Assembly (NCBI GenBank): GCA_017354095.1
Contig: JAFMRP010000239.1
Location: 1 to 7,074 of the forward strand
From: Ktedonobacteraceae bacterium
Lineage (GTDB): Bacteria; Chloroflexota; Ktedonobacteria; Ktedonobacterales; Ktedonobacteraceae
DNA length: 7,074 bases
Direction of reading: 5' to 3'
This document shows positions 1 to 5,983 of this stretch, in pieces (position 1 is the first letter of the stretch; each line of letters opens with the position of its first letter). Made by a program: the position numbers and the translations under genes. The notes beneath the pieces are model-generated. The model did no database searches. It saw only the letters and a list, made by a program, of their open reading frames with translations, and was not told the DNA's origin.

Positions 1-68
1 CTCATCATTCCTTGAGTTTATCTTATTTCAGCCTCCTTCCGTGTTCAGATTCTTAGGGCCATTATAAT

Positions 69-905
69 ATGGAATGCATTGTTCGAGATGTCCCTGTGTA
101 TTATGAATCCTACGGATCTGGCCTCCCCATCATTTCGATCCATGGATACACTCCCGATCACCGTCTTATGAAAGGCTGTATGGAGCCTCTTTTCGCGCAG
201 CGGCCAGGCTGGCAACGAATCTATCTTGATTTGCCCGGCATGGGGCAGACGCCAGGCCACGAATCTCTCAAGAGCACCGATGATATGCTCGATGTCGTGA
301 TAGACTTTATCGATGCGGTCATCCCTGGACAACCTTTTCTGATCGCCGGAGTCTCGTATGGTGGATATCTCAGCCGGGGAGTGCTCAAGCGCAAATTCGA
401 CCAGGTTGCGGGAATGGCGCTCATCTGCCCGGTCATTCTCGGGGATCGGGGTCAGCGGGATCTCCCACCACGCACAGTAATTGTTGAAAATGCCCAATTA
501 TTGGCTTCGCTTGACCCTGCTGATGCACAGGAATACGGCTCGATGGCTGTGGTGCAGGATGAAAATAATTGGAAGCGTTATCGAGAAGAGCTTCTATCGG
601 GGGTCAGGATTGCTAATGAATCGTTTCTTCAAAGGCTTCGTCAGCGTTATAGCTACTCGTTTGATGTTGATGTTCTTCCCCATCCTTTTTCCAGGCCTGT
701 CGCGATCCTTGTGGGAAGACAGGATCATGTTGCAGGCTATCGGGATGCCTGGCGCATTTTAAAAAACTATCCCCGTGGAACCTTCGCGGTTCTGGATCGT
801 GCTGGCCATAATGCGCATATTGAGCAAAGCCAACTCTTTCATACTTTGATAAGTGAATGGCTCGATCGGGTGCTAGAATCCATATCACAGAAGCAGGACT
901 CTTAA
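69..905 (+). CDS. alpha/beta hydrolase fold protein
   Basis: Predicted cytosolic alpha/beta hydrolase of 278 residues, a normal length for the family; no signal peptide or membrane segment is visible. The core motifs are present in order: the HGY oxyanion-hole segment at residues 25-27, the DLPGMG turn at 54-59, the nucleophile elbow G-V-S-Y-G at 94-98 (Ser96), the acid in GRQDH (Asp219) and the catalytic His in DRAGHNAH (His247). The triad is therefore intact and the enzyme is probably active. The substrate cannot be told from sequence; esterase, lipase-like or C-C hydrolase activity are all possible. The ATG at 69 was chosen because the fold begins at once (first strand near residues 2-12) and no in-frame start lies upstream in the window. 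Its ribosome-binding site is weak (AGGG about 10 nt upstream). It is convergent with the kinase-NERD gene, with 56 bp between the two stop codons, so it is not part of that gene's operon. Confidence 0.9.
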   Translation: MECIVRDVPVYYESYGSGLPIISIHGYTPDHRLMKGCMEPLFAQRPGWQRIYLDLPGMGQTPGHESLKSTDDMLDVVIDFIDAVIPGQPFLIAGVSYGGYLSRGVLKRKFDQVAGMALICPVILGDRGQRDLPPRTVIVENAQLLASLDPADAQEYGSMAVVQDENNWKRYREELLSGVRIANESFLQRLRQRYSYSFDVDVLPHPFSRPVAILVGRQDHVAGYRDAWRILKNYPRGTFAVLDRAGHNAHIEQSQLFHTLISEWLDRVLESISQKQDS

Positions 906-961
906 ACCTGGCTTTGACGAGACACAAACAGCCATAATTCTGAACGTTTAGAAGCAAATCG

Positions 962-1858
962 CTACCCTTTATTCGCTGTTCCCACGATCAGGTGCTGCAC
1001 CTGTTGCACGTTGTACTCCTGAGGTGGTTCGCCTGGAATGGTGGCCAGGTATATTTGCCCGCTGACAATAGTATAGACCTGGGGGGCGGCATTCATATAA
1101 TGCACCGTTAACTTATAGGTTGGACCATAATAGGAGGTGCCGGGCAATCCCTGCCACACCATGGAATTTATCGACGCGTACGGTAAGCGATAGGCGCGGC
1201 CATCAACGCTGGTAAACACAAAATCCCCGCTGAGCACACCGCGTTTCCAGGTATTACTGGTCGTCAAGATCAGGTCCCACTTGGGGATCTGATGCTGAAC
1301 CATATTCGCGATCCAGGGTTGGGGAGGATAGCCGTAGGGATTGATACGCTTGATGTTATAATTCAAAAAATCCTGCAGCTCGGCCAGCGAGATAATCCCT
1401 GCTTGAAAATCGCGAATGGCACTGATATCCGCGCGATGGGTGAAGGCCACCACGGGAATGATCTGCAACGAGAAACTGCGTGGATCTTTACGGCCCATAT
1501 ATTTCTTGAGATCTTCGATAAACAGTATCGTCTTCGCCAGCAGATTTTTATGCACCCGCTCAGTACCTGCTTCCCCGTTCTTCCCAGGCCGCCCGCGATG
1601 GATCATCGCAGTAGTATCAAATCCTCCCGCCTGCCTGACCTGGCCAAAGCTACTCACCACGGTACGGGGAGGATAGACCACGCTCCCCAGCCAGTTTTTC
1701 ACCTCAATGCAAAAGAGCACGCCCCCTGTATACAGCAGGAAATCCGCCTCTTTAAATCCGCCTCGTGGAAAAAGCAGCAGCGGGCTGCGCAGAAACGCAA
1801 ACTCTGGCCGGGCTTTGATAATTTGCAGTGTGTACTCTTCGGCCTCGTTGCCAATCTC
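962..1858 (-). repeat. NERD plus C-terminal domain duplication, copy A
   Basis: Coding segment for residues 481-778 of the kinase fusion protein. It is paralogous to 3499-4401 at both protein and DNA level; for example, the stretch encoding LLYTGGVLFCIEVKNWLG is nearly identical in the two copies. The copies lie in the same orientation about 1.6 kb apart, which suggests tandem duplication rather than independent acquisition. Confidence 0.85.
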
Positions 1859-3298
1859 GTTACGCTCATCGACGCTGCCCTGGCGGATAGTGGACGGCGC
1901 GCCGGAGGGTCTTGTGCCTTGCTGCGTGGGCGGAGCCGGTCGCGAGGTTGGCGCGTGTCTCCCTCTGGCCGTTGTCGTTGTGGTATTGCTCGCGGAAACC
2001 CGGCTCTGCTTGCCCTGTGCTGCCTGGCGTTCGGAGAGCACCAGGTTATTTTTTGAGCGATCAACTTCCAGGATTTTCAGCTCCAGCGTACTCCCCACCA
2101 GGTCCTGAAGCTCTTGATCTGTAATAGACTTCCCGCTCTGGCTGGTAACGTGTCGTCGAGGTACAAAGCCACGCAGGCCATCGACATCTATCACCAATCC
2201 CCCGTGATTGGATCTCACCACCCGGCCCGTCACCAGTTCACCTGAGCGTTCTTTCTCCTCAACCACATCCCACTGCCGATTGTTCTTCACGGAAGCGGTT
2301 TTGCCCGTCTGGGTCTTCGTTGATGTATTACTCCTGGCGCCTTGAGTTGTTTGTGCCTGCGCCGGCTGTTCAGCGATGCGCTGCAACTCTTGCCTGATCG
2401 CCTGCACACTCGCCGGTCGCTTTTGTGCCTCCAGCGCCACCATACGCCCGATCAACTTCGCCAGCGCAGGACCGGCCGGGGCATGGCGCGACAGGTCAAG
2501 TGGAGGAAAGTGGAAGGGGTTCCCGCTTGCACCGGGGTCCCGACCGGAGAGCAGGTGATGCAGCGTCGCGCCCAGGCTATAGATATCCGCCTGCTCCGTC
2601 GTCTGCACCTTTCCATATTGTTCTGGCGCCGCGTAGCCTGGAGAGCCCATAATCGTGGTGTCTTTCTGCTTTCCCGGCTTGAACAGGCGAGCAATGCCAA
2701 AATCGATGAGGTAGAGGTGATCTTCCTCCGTGACCATGATATTGGCCGGTTTCAGATCGCGAAAGATGACCGGTGGTTGACGGCTGTGCAGGTAGGCCAG
2801 CACAGAACAAAGCTGGCGAGCAAGGGGAAGCACGCGTTTCCAGGGTAAGGCGTTATCGGGGGACGTTTCCAGGCAAGTCTCCAGCGTCTGGCCCTCAATC
2901 AGATCCATCACCAGGTACCAACGACCGGCCTCTTCAAAATGATCATATACGCTTGGTAGATTGGGATGTTTCAATGTTGCCAGGAGAAGCGCCTCCTGCT
3001 GGAAAGAATCGACGGCAAGTTTTGCATCCCGCGCATCTGTCCCCTGCCAGTGCATCTCCTTCACTGCTCGCGGGGCATTGCCAAATTTACTATCCTGTGC
3101 TTTATAGACAGTGCTGAAGCCGCCTTCTCCGATTTTCTCTATCAACAGATACCGCTGGTTGAGCAGCCCGCGAGGAGCCTGCCCGCTGGCGGTAGAAACT
3201 GGCCCGGAAACAGACTGCGAACGGCCACACCCGACACAGAACTTCGCCGCCGCTCTGTTCGCAGCCCCACAATAATCGCATAGATGCTCCGCTTGCAT
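962..3298 (-). CDS. zinc ribbon - Ser/Thr protein kinase - S1 domain - NERD nuclease-like fusion protein
   Basis: A 778-residue multidomain protein, probably cytosolic (no membrane segment seen). Domains in order: a zinc ribbon with C7-x2-C10 and C21-x2-C24; a PknB-type kinase at about 50-310 with glycine loop GEGGFSTV (57-64), Lys80, Glu102, F-R-D-L-K-P-A-N (Asp181, Lys183, Asn186), DFG (199-201), Thr214/Thr215 in the activation loop, and APE (224-226), so all catalytic residues are present; a Thr/Ser/Gln-rich linker; an S1-like OB fold at about 352-425 (GELVTGRVV, GLRGFVP, LELKILEVD), resembling ribosomal protein S1 repeats; a Thr/Pro-rich linker; a NERD domain from about 481 with Asp519 and E532-V-K534, the nuclease-like core; and an unassigned C-terminal domain at about 670-778. 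The ATG at 3298 directly begins the zinc ribbon; an AGAGGAG sequence lies about 12 nt upstream. Kinase activity is likely. Nuclease activity, RNA binding and any substrate are inferred from family. The Ser/Thr kinase may regulate the attached NERD domain. Confidence 0.9.
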   Translation of the reverse strand: MQAEHLCDYCGAANRAAAKFCVGCGRSQSVSGPVSTASGQAPRGLLNQRYLLIEKIGEGGFSTVYKAQDSKFGNAPRAVKEMHWQGTDARDAKLAVDSFQQEALLLATLKHPNLPSVYDHFEEAGRWYLVMDLIEGQTLETCLETSPDNALPWKRVLPLARQLCSVLAYLHSRQPPVIFRDLKPANIMVTEEDHLYLIDFGIARLFKPGKQKDTTIMGSPGYAAPEQYGKVQTTEQADIYSLGATLHHLLSGRDPGASGNPFHFPPLDLSRHAPAGPALAKLIGRMVALEAQKRPASVQAIRQELQRIAEQPAQAQTTQGARSNTSTKTQTGKTASVKNNRQWDVVEEKERSGELVTGRVVRSNHGGLVIDVDGLRGFVPRRHVTSQSGKSITDQELQDLVGSTLELKILEVDRSKNNLVLSERQAAQGKQSRVSASNTTTTTARGRHAPTSRPAPPTQQGTRPSGAPSTIRQGSVDERNEIGNEAEEYTLQIIKARPEFAFLRSPLLLFPRGGFKEADFLLYTGGVLFCIEVKNWLGSVVYPPRTVVSSFGQVRQAGGFDTTAMIHRGRPGKNGEAGTERVHKNLLAKTILFIEDLKKYMGRKDPRSFSLQIIPVVAFTHRADISAIRDFQAGIISLAELQDFLNYNIKRINPYGYPPQPWIANMVQHQIPKWDLILTTSNTWKRGVLSGDFVFTSVDGRAYRLPYASINSMVWQGLPGTSYYGPTYKLTVHYMNAAPQVYTIVSGQIYLATIPGEPPQEYNVQQVQHLIVGTANKG

Positions 3299-3336
3299 GG
3301 ATAAAGCCTACTCCTCTCACAGAAAGCGCGGCGTAG
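3292..3336 (-). repeat. shared 5' leader, copy upstream of the kinase fusion gene
   Basis: About three quarters of the bases from the start codon of the kinase fusion gene to ~38 bp upstream match the same interval before the stand-alone NERD gene (4413-4456). The match covers the ribosome-binding region and blocks such as TCTCAC, GAAAG and CGGC on the plus strand, with a one-base length difference. The rest of the 200-bp gap up to 3498 has no convincing gene. A weak promoter-like pair (TTGCGA and TACTAT, 18 bp apart on the minus strand) can be picked out there but is not strong enough to call. Confidence 0.6.
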
Positions 3337-3498
3337 AAGCCTTGTGGTTTTCAATTCAGGGGGATGCCTCCTGCCTTACCCAACTACCCGTTACATGGTG
3401 CAATGATATAGTAGCAGGAAATGACCTTTTCTCGCAAGAGGACTGGCGTTATCTCTATCGTAGGTACAGGCTCTATACGTCGTTCTCTTTGCGATCAA

Positions 3499-4401
3499 TC
3501 ATCCTTTATTCGCCGTCCCCACAATCAGCTGCTGCACCTGTTGCACGCTATATTCCTGAAGGGGTCCGCCTGGAGTAGGAGCCAGGTATAGTTTCGCGCT
3601 CACAATCGTGTACACTCCGGGAGGGCCATTCATATACTGTACTGTGAGCTTATAGGATGTGCCATAGCAGGTAATTCCTGGCAACCTGTACCAGGTCATC
3701 GATTTGATCGTCGCGTATGGCAACCGGTGGCGGCGTCCATCGGCGCTGGTAAACACAAAATCCCCGCTCAGAATACCGCGTTTCCACTGCTTATTCGTCT
3801 TCAAGAGCATATCCCAGCGGGGGATCAGGTACTGAACGATATCTGAGATCCAGGGCTGAGGAGCAGAGCCGGAGGGATTGACGCGTCTGACGTGATAGTT
3901 CAAAAAATCCTGCAGTTCCGCCAGGGAAATGATGCCAGCCCGAAAATTATGAATGGCGCTGATATCCGTTCGTTCGGTAAAAGCCACCACGGGAATGATT
4001 TGCACGGAGAGGAAGCGCGGATCTTTGCGGCACACATAGCGTTTGAGGTCATCAATAAACAGCACCGTCTTCGCCAGCAGGTTTTTATGGACCCGCTCAA
4101 CGCCTGCTTCTCCGTTCCTCCCTGGCAGTCCGCGATAGATCATCCGGGAAGTATCGAACCCGACTTCTTTTCTCACCTGGCCAAAGGTACCAGATATCGT
4201 GCGATACCTCGTGGGATAGACAACTGTTCCCAGCCAGTTTTTCACCTCAATGCAAAAGAGCACGCCCCCTGTATACAGCAGCAAGTCTGACTCTTTAAAT
4301 CTGCCCTGCGGAAAAAGCAGCAGCGGGCCATGCAGAAATGTGTATTCTGACCGGGCCTTGATGATGCGCAGCGCGGATTCTTCCGCCTCGTTGCCAATCT
4401 C
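3499..4401 (-). repeat. NERD plus C-terminal domain duplication, copy B
   Basis: Second copy of the paralogous segment, forming nearly all of the stand-alone NERD gene. Divergence from copy A (about 30 percent at protein level) with both reading frames kept open argues for old duplication and selection on both copies rather than a recent assembly duplicate. Confidence 0.85.
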
Positions 4402-4419
4402 GGCGCGTTCAATTTGCAT
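3499..4419 (-). CDS. NERD-domain nuclease-like protein (paralogue of the kinase fusion C-terminus)
   Basis: A 306-residue protein. From the EIGNEAEE motif at residue 7 to its end it matches the last ~298 residues of the neighbouring kinase-S1-NERD protein, at roughly 70 percent identity by eye with a two-residue insertion near residue 72. The NERD core is kept: FKESD with Asp45, a beta hairpin, then C-I-E58-V-K60-N, matching the D...ExK pattern of PD-(D/E)XK-like enzymes. The same uncharacterised C-terminal domain follows (about 200-306), ending in the identical GTANKG. NERD domains are linked by family knowledge to DNA processing; activity here is unproven. I prefer the ATG at 4419 over the in-frame GTG at 4440: GAGGG sits well placed before the ATG, and the corresponding leader of the paralogue is untranslated and differs by one base in length. 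It starts 40 bp after the stop codon of the HprK-like gene, so the two are probably co-transcribed. Confidence 0.87.
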   Translation of the reverse strand: MQIERAEIGNEAEESALRIIKARSEYTFLHGPLLLFPQGRFKESDLLLYTGGVLFCIEVKNWLGTVVYPTRYRTISGTFGQVRKEVGFDTSRMIYRGLPGRNGEAGVERVHKNLLAKTVLFIDDLKRYVCRKDPRFLSVQIIPVVAFTERTDISAIHNFRAGIISLAELQDFLNYHVRRVNPSGSAPQPWISDIVQYLIPRWDMLLKTNKQWKRGILSGDFVFTSADGRRHRLPYATIKSMTWYRLPGITCYGTSYKLTVQYMNGPPGVYTIVSAKLYLAPTPGGPLQEYSVQQVQQLIVGTANKG

Positions 4420-4456
4420 GAATAAGCCCTCACTTCTCACGGAAAGTACGGCTTAG
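4413..4456 (-). repeat. shared 5' leader, copy upstream of the stand-alone NERD gene
   Basis: Counterpart of the leader at 3292-3336. The similarity fades within a few bases of the stop codon of the HprK-like gene (4460-4462), which may mark the edge of the duplicated unit. It contains the GAGGG ribosome-binding site that supports the ATG at 4419. Confidence 0.6.
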
Positions 4457-4459
4457 CTT

Positions 4460-5611
4460 CTAGCTCTCTCGCGGCGGGCCACCCTCTTTGAGCGCGGTGA
4501 CAATCAGTGCCGTTGAGGCTTCATCGACATGACCATTGAGGTGCAGCGCATAGACTGGCACATGCGCCGCGTGCCTGGTCAGCAGGCTGTCCAGCCGTTC
4601 TTGCAGCATCTCATCATCGACGGTAAAAAAGTGGCTCATATAGCTTTCTGATTGATCCGCCAGGCGCGGATACTGTTCCAGCAGGCCGGTGTGGGCCTCT
4701 GGAAGGGGATGCAGCATCGCCTCGGGCTGTTCGGAGGAGTCGACGCGTAGAAAGAACTTCAACTGGGCCAGCGGCTCAATAGCCACACCAAAAAGGGCGG
4801 TCAGTTCAGAGGCCAGCAGGGGAACGGACTCAGCGCTCACAGCGGACTCCGCCGGAGACCCGCGCTCCTCCACCAGTTGACGAATGCTCGTCGCGCTGGC
4901 ACGGGGGAAGAACGTCGAAGGGGCGCTCTCCAGCCATTGCAGCACCTGGGGGAAAGAGCGCAGGGTCTCCATGCGCAGATCGAACGAGCCGGGCAGGCCA
5001 CAGACCAGCACCTCGTTGCCCTTGTCGTAGAGCAGCAGCCGGTCATTAGAGACAAGGTCGCATGCACTGCGCGCCAGCAGATTAAGCAGCACCTGCATGA
5101 CGCGCCCAGAGCCGGTCAGGCAGATTGCCTGGCCATTTTTAGAGCAGCAGGCGGACTGAAATGGCAGCCAACCACGTTCGATCAGCAGCCATCTCATCAT
5201 CGAACGTACCGCGCGCAGGCTCTGCTCGTGGCACACCTCCTGATTCTGGGAGACGAGCAGCAGCTTGCGCTCCTGCGGCAAAAGGAAATAGCAGGTACCA
5301 CTGGCATCGCGCGCCAGCACGCAGCGCGCATCCAGTTCCTGGCCCACCTCCGTGCAGCTCATATCTTCGCAATATGTCTGCAGCGTCGCGAGCAGGTCCG
5401 CATCCTGCGTAGTGTAGATCCAGGCATGGGTTGACGCCAGCATTGAAGAGGCAAAATAGCCCGCGAAAAAGCGGCGCAGCCAGGTCAGCGTCTCTGCCTC
5501 ATCACAGTAGTAGCCAACACTGGCCTCCCCAAAGTTAAAACGGGTGTAACAGCCGGTCTCAGCAAGTCTATCGAGGGCCGCGCGACACACGCGTATGATA
5601 GCCTGCACCAT
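4460..5611 (-). CDS. HprK-like P-loop fold protein with degenerate Walker A (predicted pseudokinase)
   Basis: A 383-residue protein, probably cytosolic. Residues 148-194 resemble the core of HPr kinase-like proteins: W-L-P-F-Q-S-A (where relatives usually read L-H-A/G), a strand QAICLTG, then the loop and helix GSGRVMQVLLNLL, then LVSNDRLLL, the usual (S/A)(N/D)D acidic motif (Asp190). In the loop the expected GxxxxGK(S/T) reads G-S-G-R-V-M-Q-V, so the Gly, Lys and Ser/Thr are Met172, Gln173 and Val174. ATP binding through a normal P-loop is thus unlikely. This suggests a scaffold, sensor or regulator role, but only by inference. The ATG at 5611 was chosen over an in-frame ATG at 5755: it has a perfect AAGGAGG 8 nt upstream, whereas the longer start lies inside a palindrome and adds 48 residues with no visible fold. 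It is the first gene of the probable operon with the stand-alone NERD gene. Confidence 0.75.
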   Translation of the reverse strand: MVQAIIRVCRAALDRLAETGCYTRFNFGEASVGYYCDEAETLTWLRRFFAGYFASSMLASTHAWIYTTQDADLLATLQTYCEDMSCTEVGQELDARCVLARDASGTCYFLLPQERKLLLVSQNQEVCHEQSLRAVRSMMRWLLIERGWLPFQSACCSKNGQAICLTGSGRVMQVLLNLLARSACDLVSNDRLLLYDKGNEVLVCGLPGSFDLRMETLRSFPQVLQWLESAPSTFFPRASATSIRQLVEERGSPAESAVSAESVPLLASELTALFGVAIEPLAQLKFFLRVDSSEQPEAMLHPLPEAHTGLLEQYPRLADQSESYMSHFFTVDDEMLQERLDSLLTRHAAHVPVYALHLNGHVDEASTALIVTALKEGGPPRES

Positions 5612-5619
5612 CCCTGAAT

Positions 5620-5626
5620 CCTCCTT
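5620..5626 (-). promoter_or_regulatory. ribosome-binding site that sets the start of the HprK-like gene
   Basis: On the minus strand this reads AAGGAGG, a full match to the Shine-Dalgarno consensus, with an 8-nt spacer to the ATG at 5611. It is the reason for rejecting the longer reading frame from 5755. Confidence 0.85.
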
Positions 5627-5701
5627 CCCTTCCCTATGCCATCCACATCCACCAGATCCCGATCGATTGCCCGGAAGGCGGGCTTTTATCACGGTCAAAG
5701 T

Positions 5702-5741
5702 ACAGTATACCTGTCCATGCAAATCGAACATGAGAACATGT
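5702..5741 (-). promoter_or_regulatory. possible promoter/operator of the HprK-like gene
   Basis: On the minus strand a TATACT hexamer (5704-5709; five of six matches to the -10 consensus) lies inside a small palindrome, ACAG-N5-CTGT (5702-5714). A second palindrome, ACATG-N4-CATGT (5728-5741), lies where a -35 region or an activator/repressor site would be. No good -35 hexamer is visible. If real, the leader would be about 85 nt. Short palindromes are common by chance, so this is tentative. Confidence 0.25.
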
Positions 5742-5747
5742 CCAAAT

Positions 5748-5808
5748 TTCTCCATACAGCAATTACTCTATCAAACGAGGTTTGATAGAGTAATTGCTGT
5801 ATGGAGAA
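5748..5808. repeat. perfect 29-bp inverted repeat with 3-nt centre
   Basis: The arms 5748-5776 and 5780-5808 are exact reverse complements over 29 bp, separated only by GAG (5777-5779). The inner ends read ATCAAAC and GTTTGAT. The arms are AT-rich (10 of 29 G or C), unlike the GC-rich surroundings. There is no T-tract on either side, so it is not a standard terminator, and no obvious target-site duplication flanks it. It lies upstream of the possible promoter of the HprK-like gene. It could be a large operator, two abutted transposon ends, or a cruciform-forming repeat; the sequence alone does not decide. Confidence 0.9.
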
Positions 5809-5820
5809 CGATAGGAAGCG

Positions 5821-5906
5821 CGGGGACACCCCCTCCTCTTGTTCCGACTGCCAACGACGCTGCGCGTCTAGCCTTCGGCTCAGGCAGTCGGAGAGGAAGT
5901 ACCCCG
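5821..5906. repeat. GC-rich structured element with predicted three-way junction
   Basis: The 9-bp inverted repeat CCGACTGCC / GGCAGTCGG (5844-5852 with 5883-5891) encloses two further hairpins: GACGC-TGC-GCGTC (5856-5868) and AGCC-TTC-GGCT (5870-5880). Outward, CCTCT can pair with AGAGG (5835-5839 with 5892-5896, past a 4-nt bulge) and CGGGG with CCCCG (5821-5825 with 5902-5906). The nesting gives a branched, cloverleaf-like fold on either strand. It may be a dispersed palindromic repeat, a nonautonomous element end or a structured RNA. It is not a recognisable tRNA and no known family is recognised. Confidence 0.55.
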
Positions 5907-5931
5907 GCAGGAGGGCGGGAAGCCCTCCTGC
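5907..5931 (-). other. strong GC-rich hairpin downstream of the hydrolase gene
   Basis: A perfect 10-bp stem (5907-5916 with 5922-5931) with a 5-nt loop lies about 50 bp after the stop codon of the hydrolase gene at 5984-6796. It is placed like a terminator or 3'-end stabiliser for that transcript, but no U-tract follows on the minus strand (the next bases read CGGGGTACTT), so intrinsic termination is doubtful. It may instead belong with the adjacent structured element. A weaker 6-bp hairpin (5959-5973, AACCTT-GAC-AAGGTT) sits between it and the stop codon. Confidence 0.5.
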
Positions 5932-5983
5932 ACCTTCCGCTTATGATATCTTCCCTTGAACCTTGACAAGGTTTTTAGAGGTA

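Noticed and set aside
63..68. Perfect TATAAT just before the ATG at 69
   Set aside because: If used as a -10 box, transcription would begin inside the coding region, and no -35 hexamer sits at the right distance. It is likely chance AT-richness.
906..961. Bidirectional terminator between the convergent genes ending at 905 and 962
   Set aside because: Only a 5-bp TGGCT/AGCCA pairing with a long loop and no T-tract is visible, too weak to call.
1292..2056. Long plus-strand open frame opposite the NERD part of the kinase fusion (and a similar one at 3892-4290)
   Set aside because: The two antisense frames resemble each other only because the minus-strand genes are paralogous. They have no recognisable domain, and the minus-strand frames carry full family motifs.
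3499..4419. Stand-alone NERD gene as a decaying pseudogene fragment of the larger gene
   Set aside because: The frame is open to a conserved C-terminus, the D...ExK residues are kept, and it has its own leader and ribosome-binding site.
4420..4440. GTG at 4440 as start of the stand-alone NERD protein
   Set aside because: The matching leader of the paralogue is untranslated and one base longer, so this start is not conserved in frame; the ATG at 4419 has a better placed ribosome-binding site.
5669..5687. Plus-strand terminator-like GCCCG-GAAGG-CGGGC followed by TTTT
   Set aside because: The stem is only 5 bp and no plus-strand gene lies upstream to terminate; on the minus strand it is at most a small hairpin in the leader of the HprK-like gene.
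5612..5755. N-terminal 48-residue extension of the HprK-like protein from an in-frame ATG at 5755
   Set aside because: The extension starts inside the 29-bp palindrome, is Gly/Arg-rich with no fold signal, has no good ribosome-binding site, and is overridden by the perfect AAGGAGG before the ATG at 5611.
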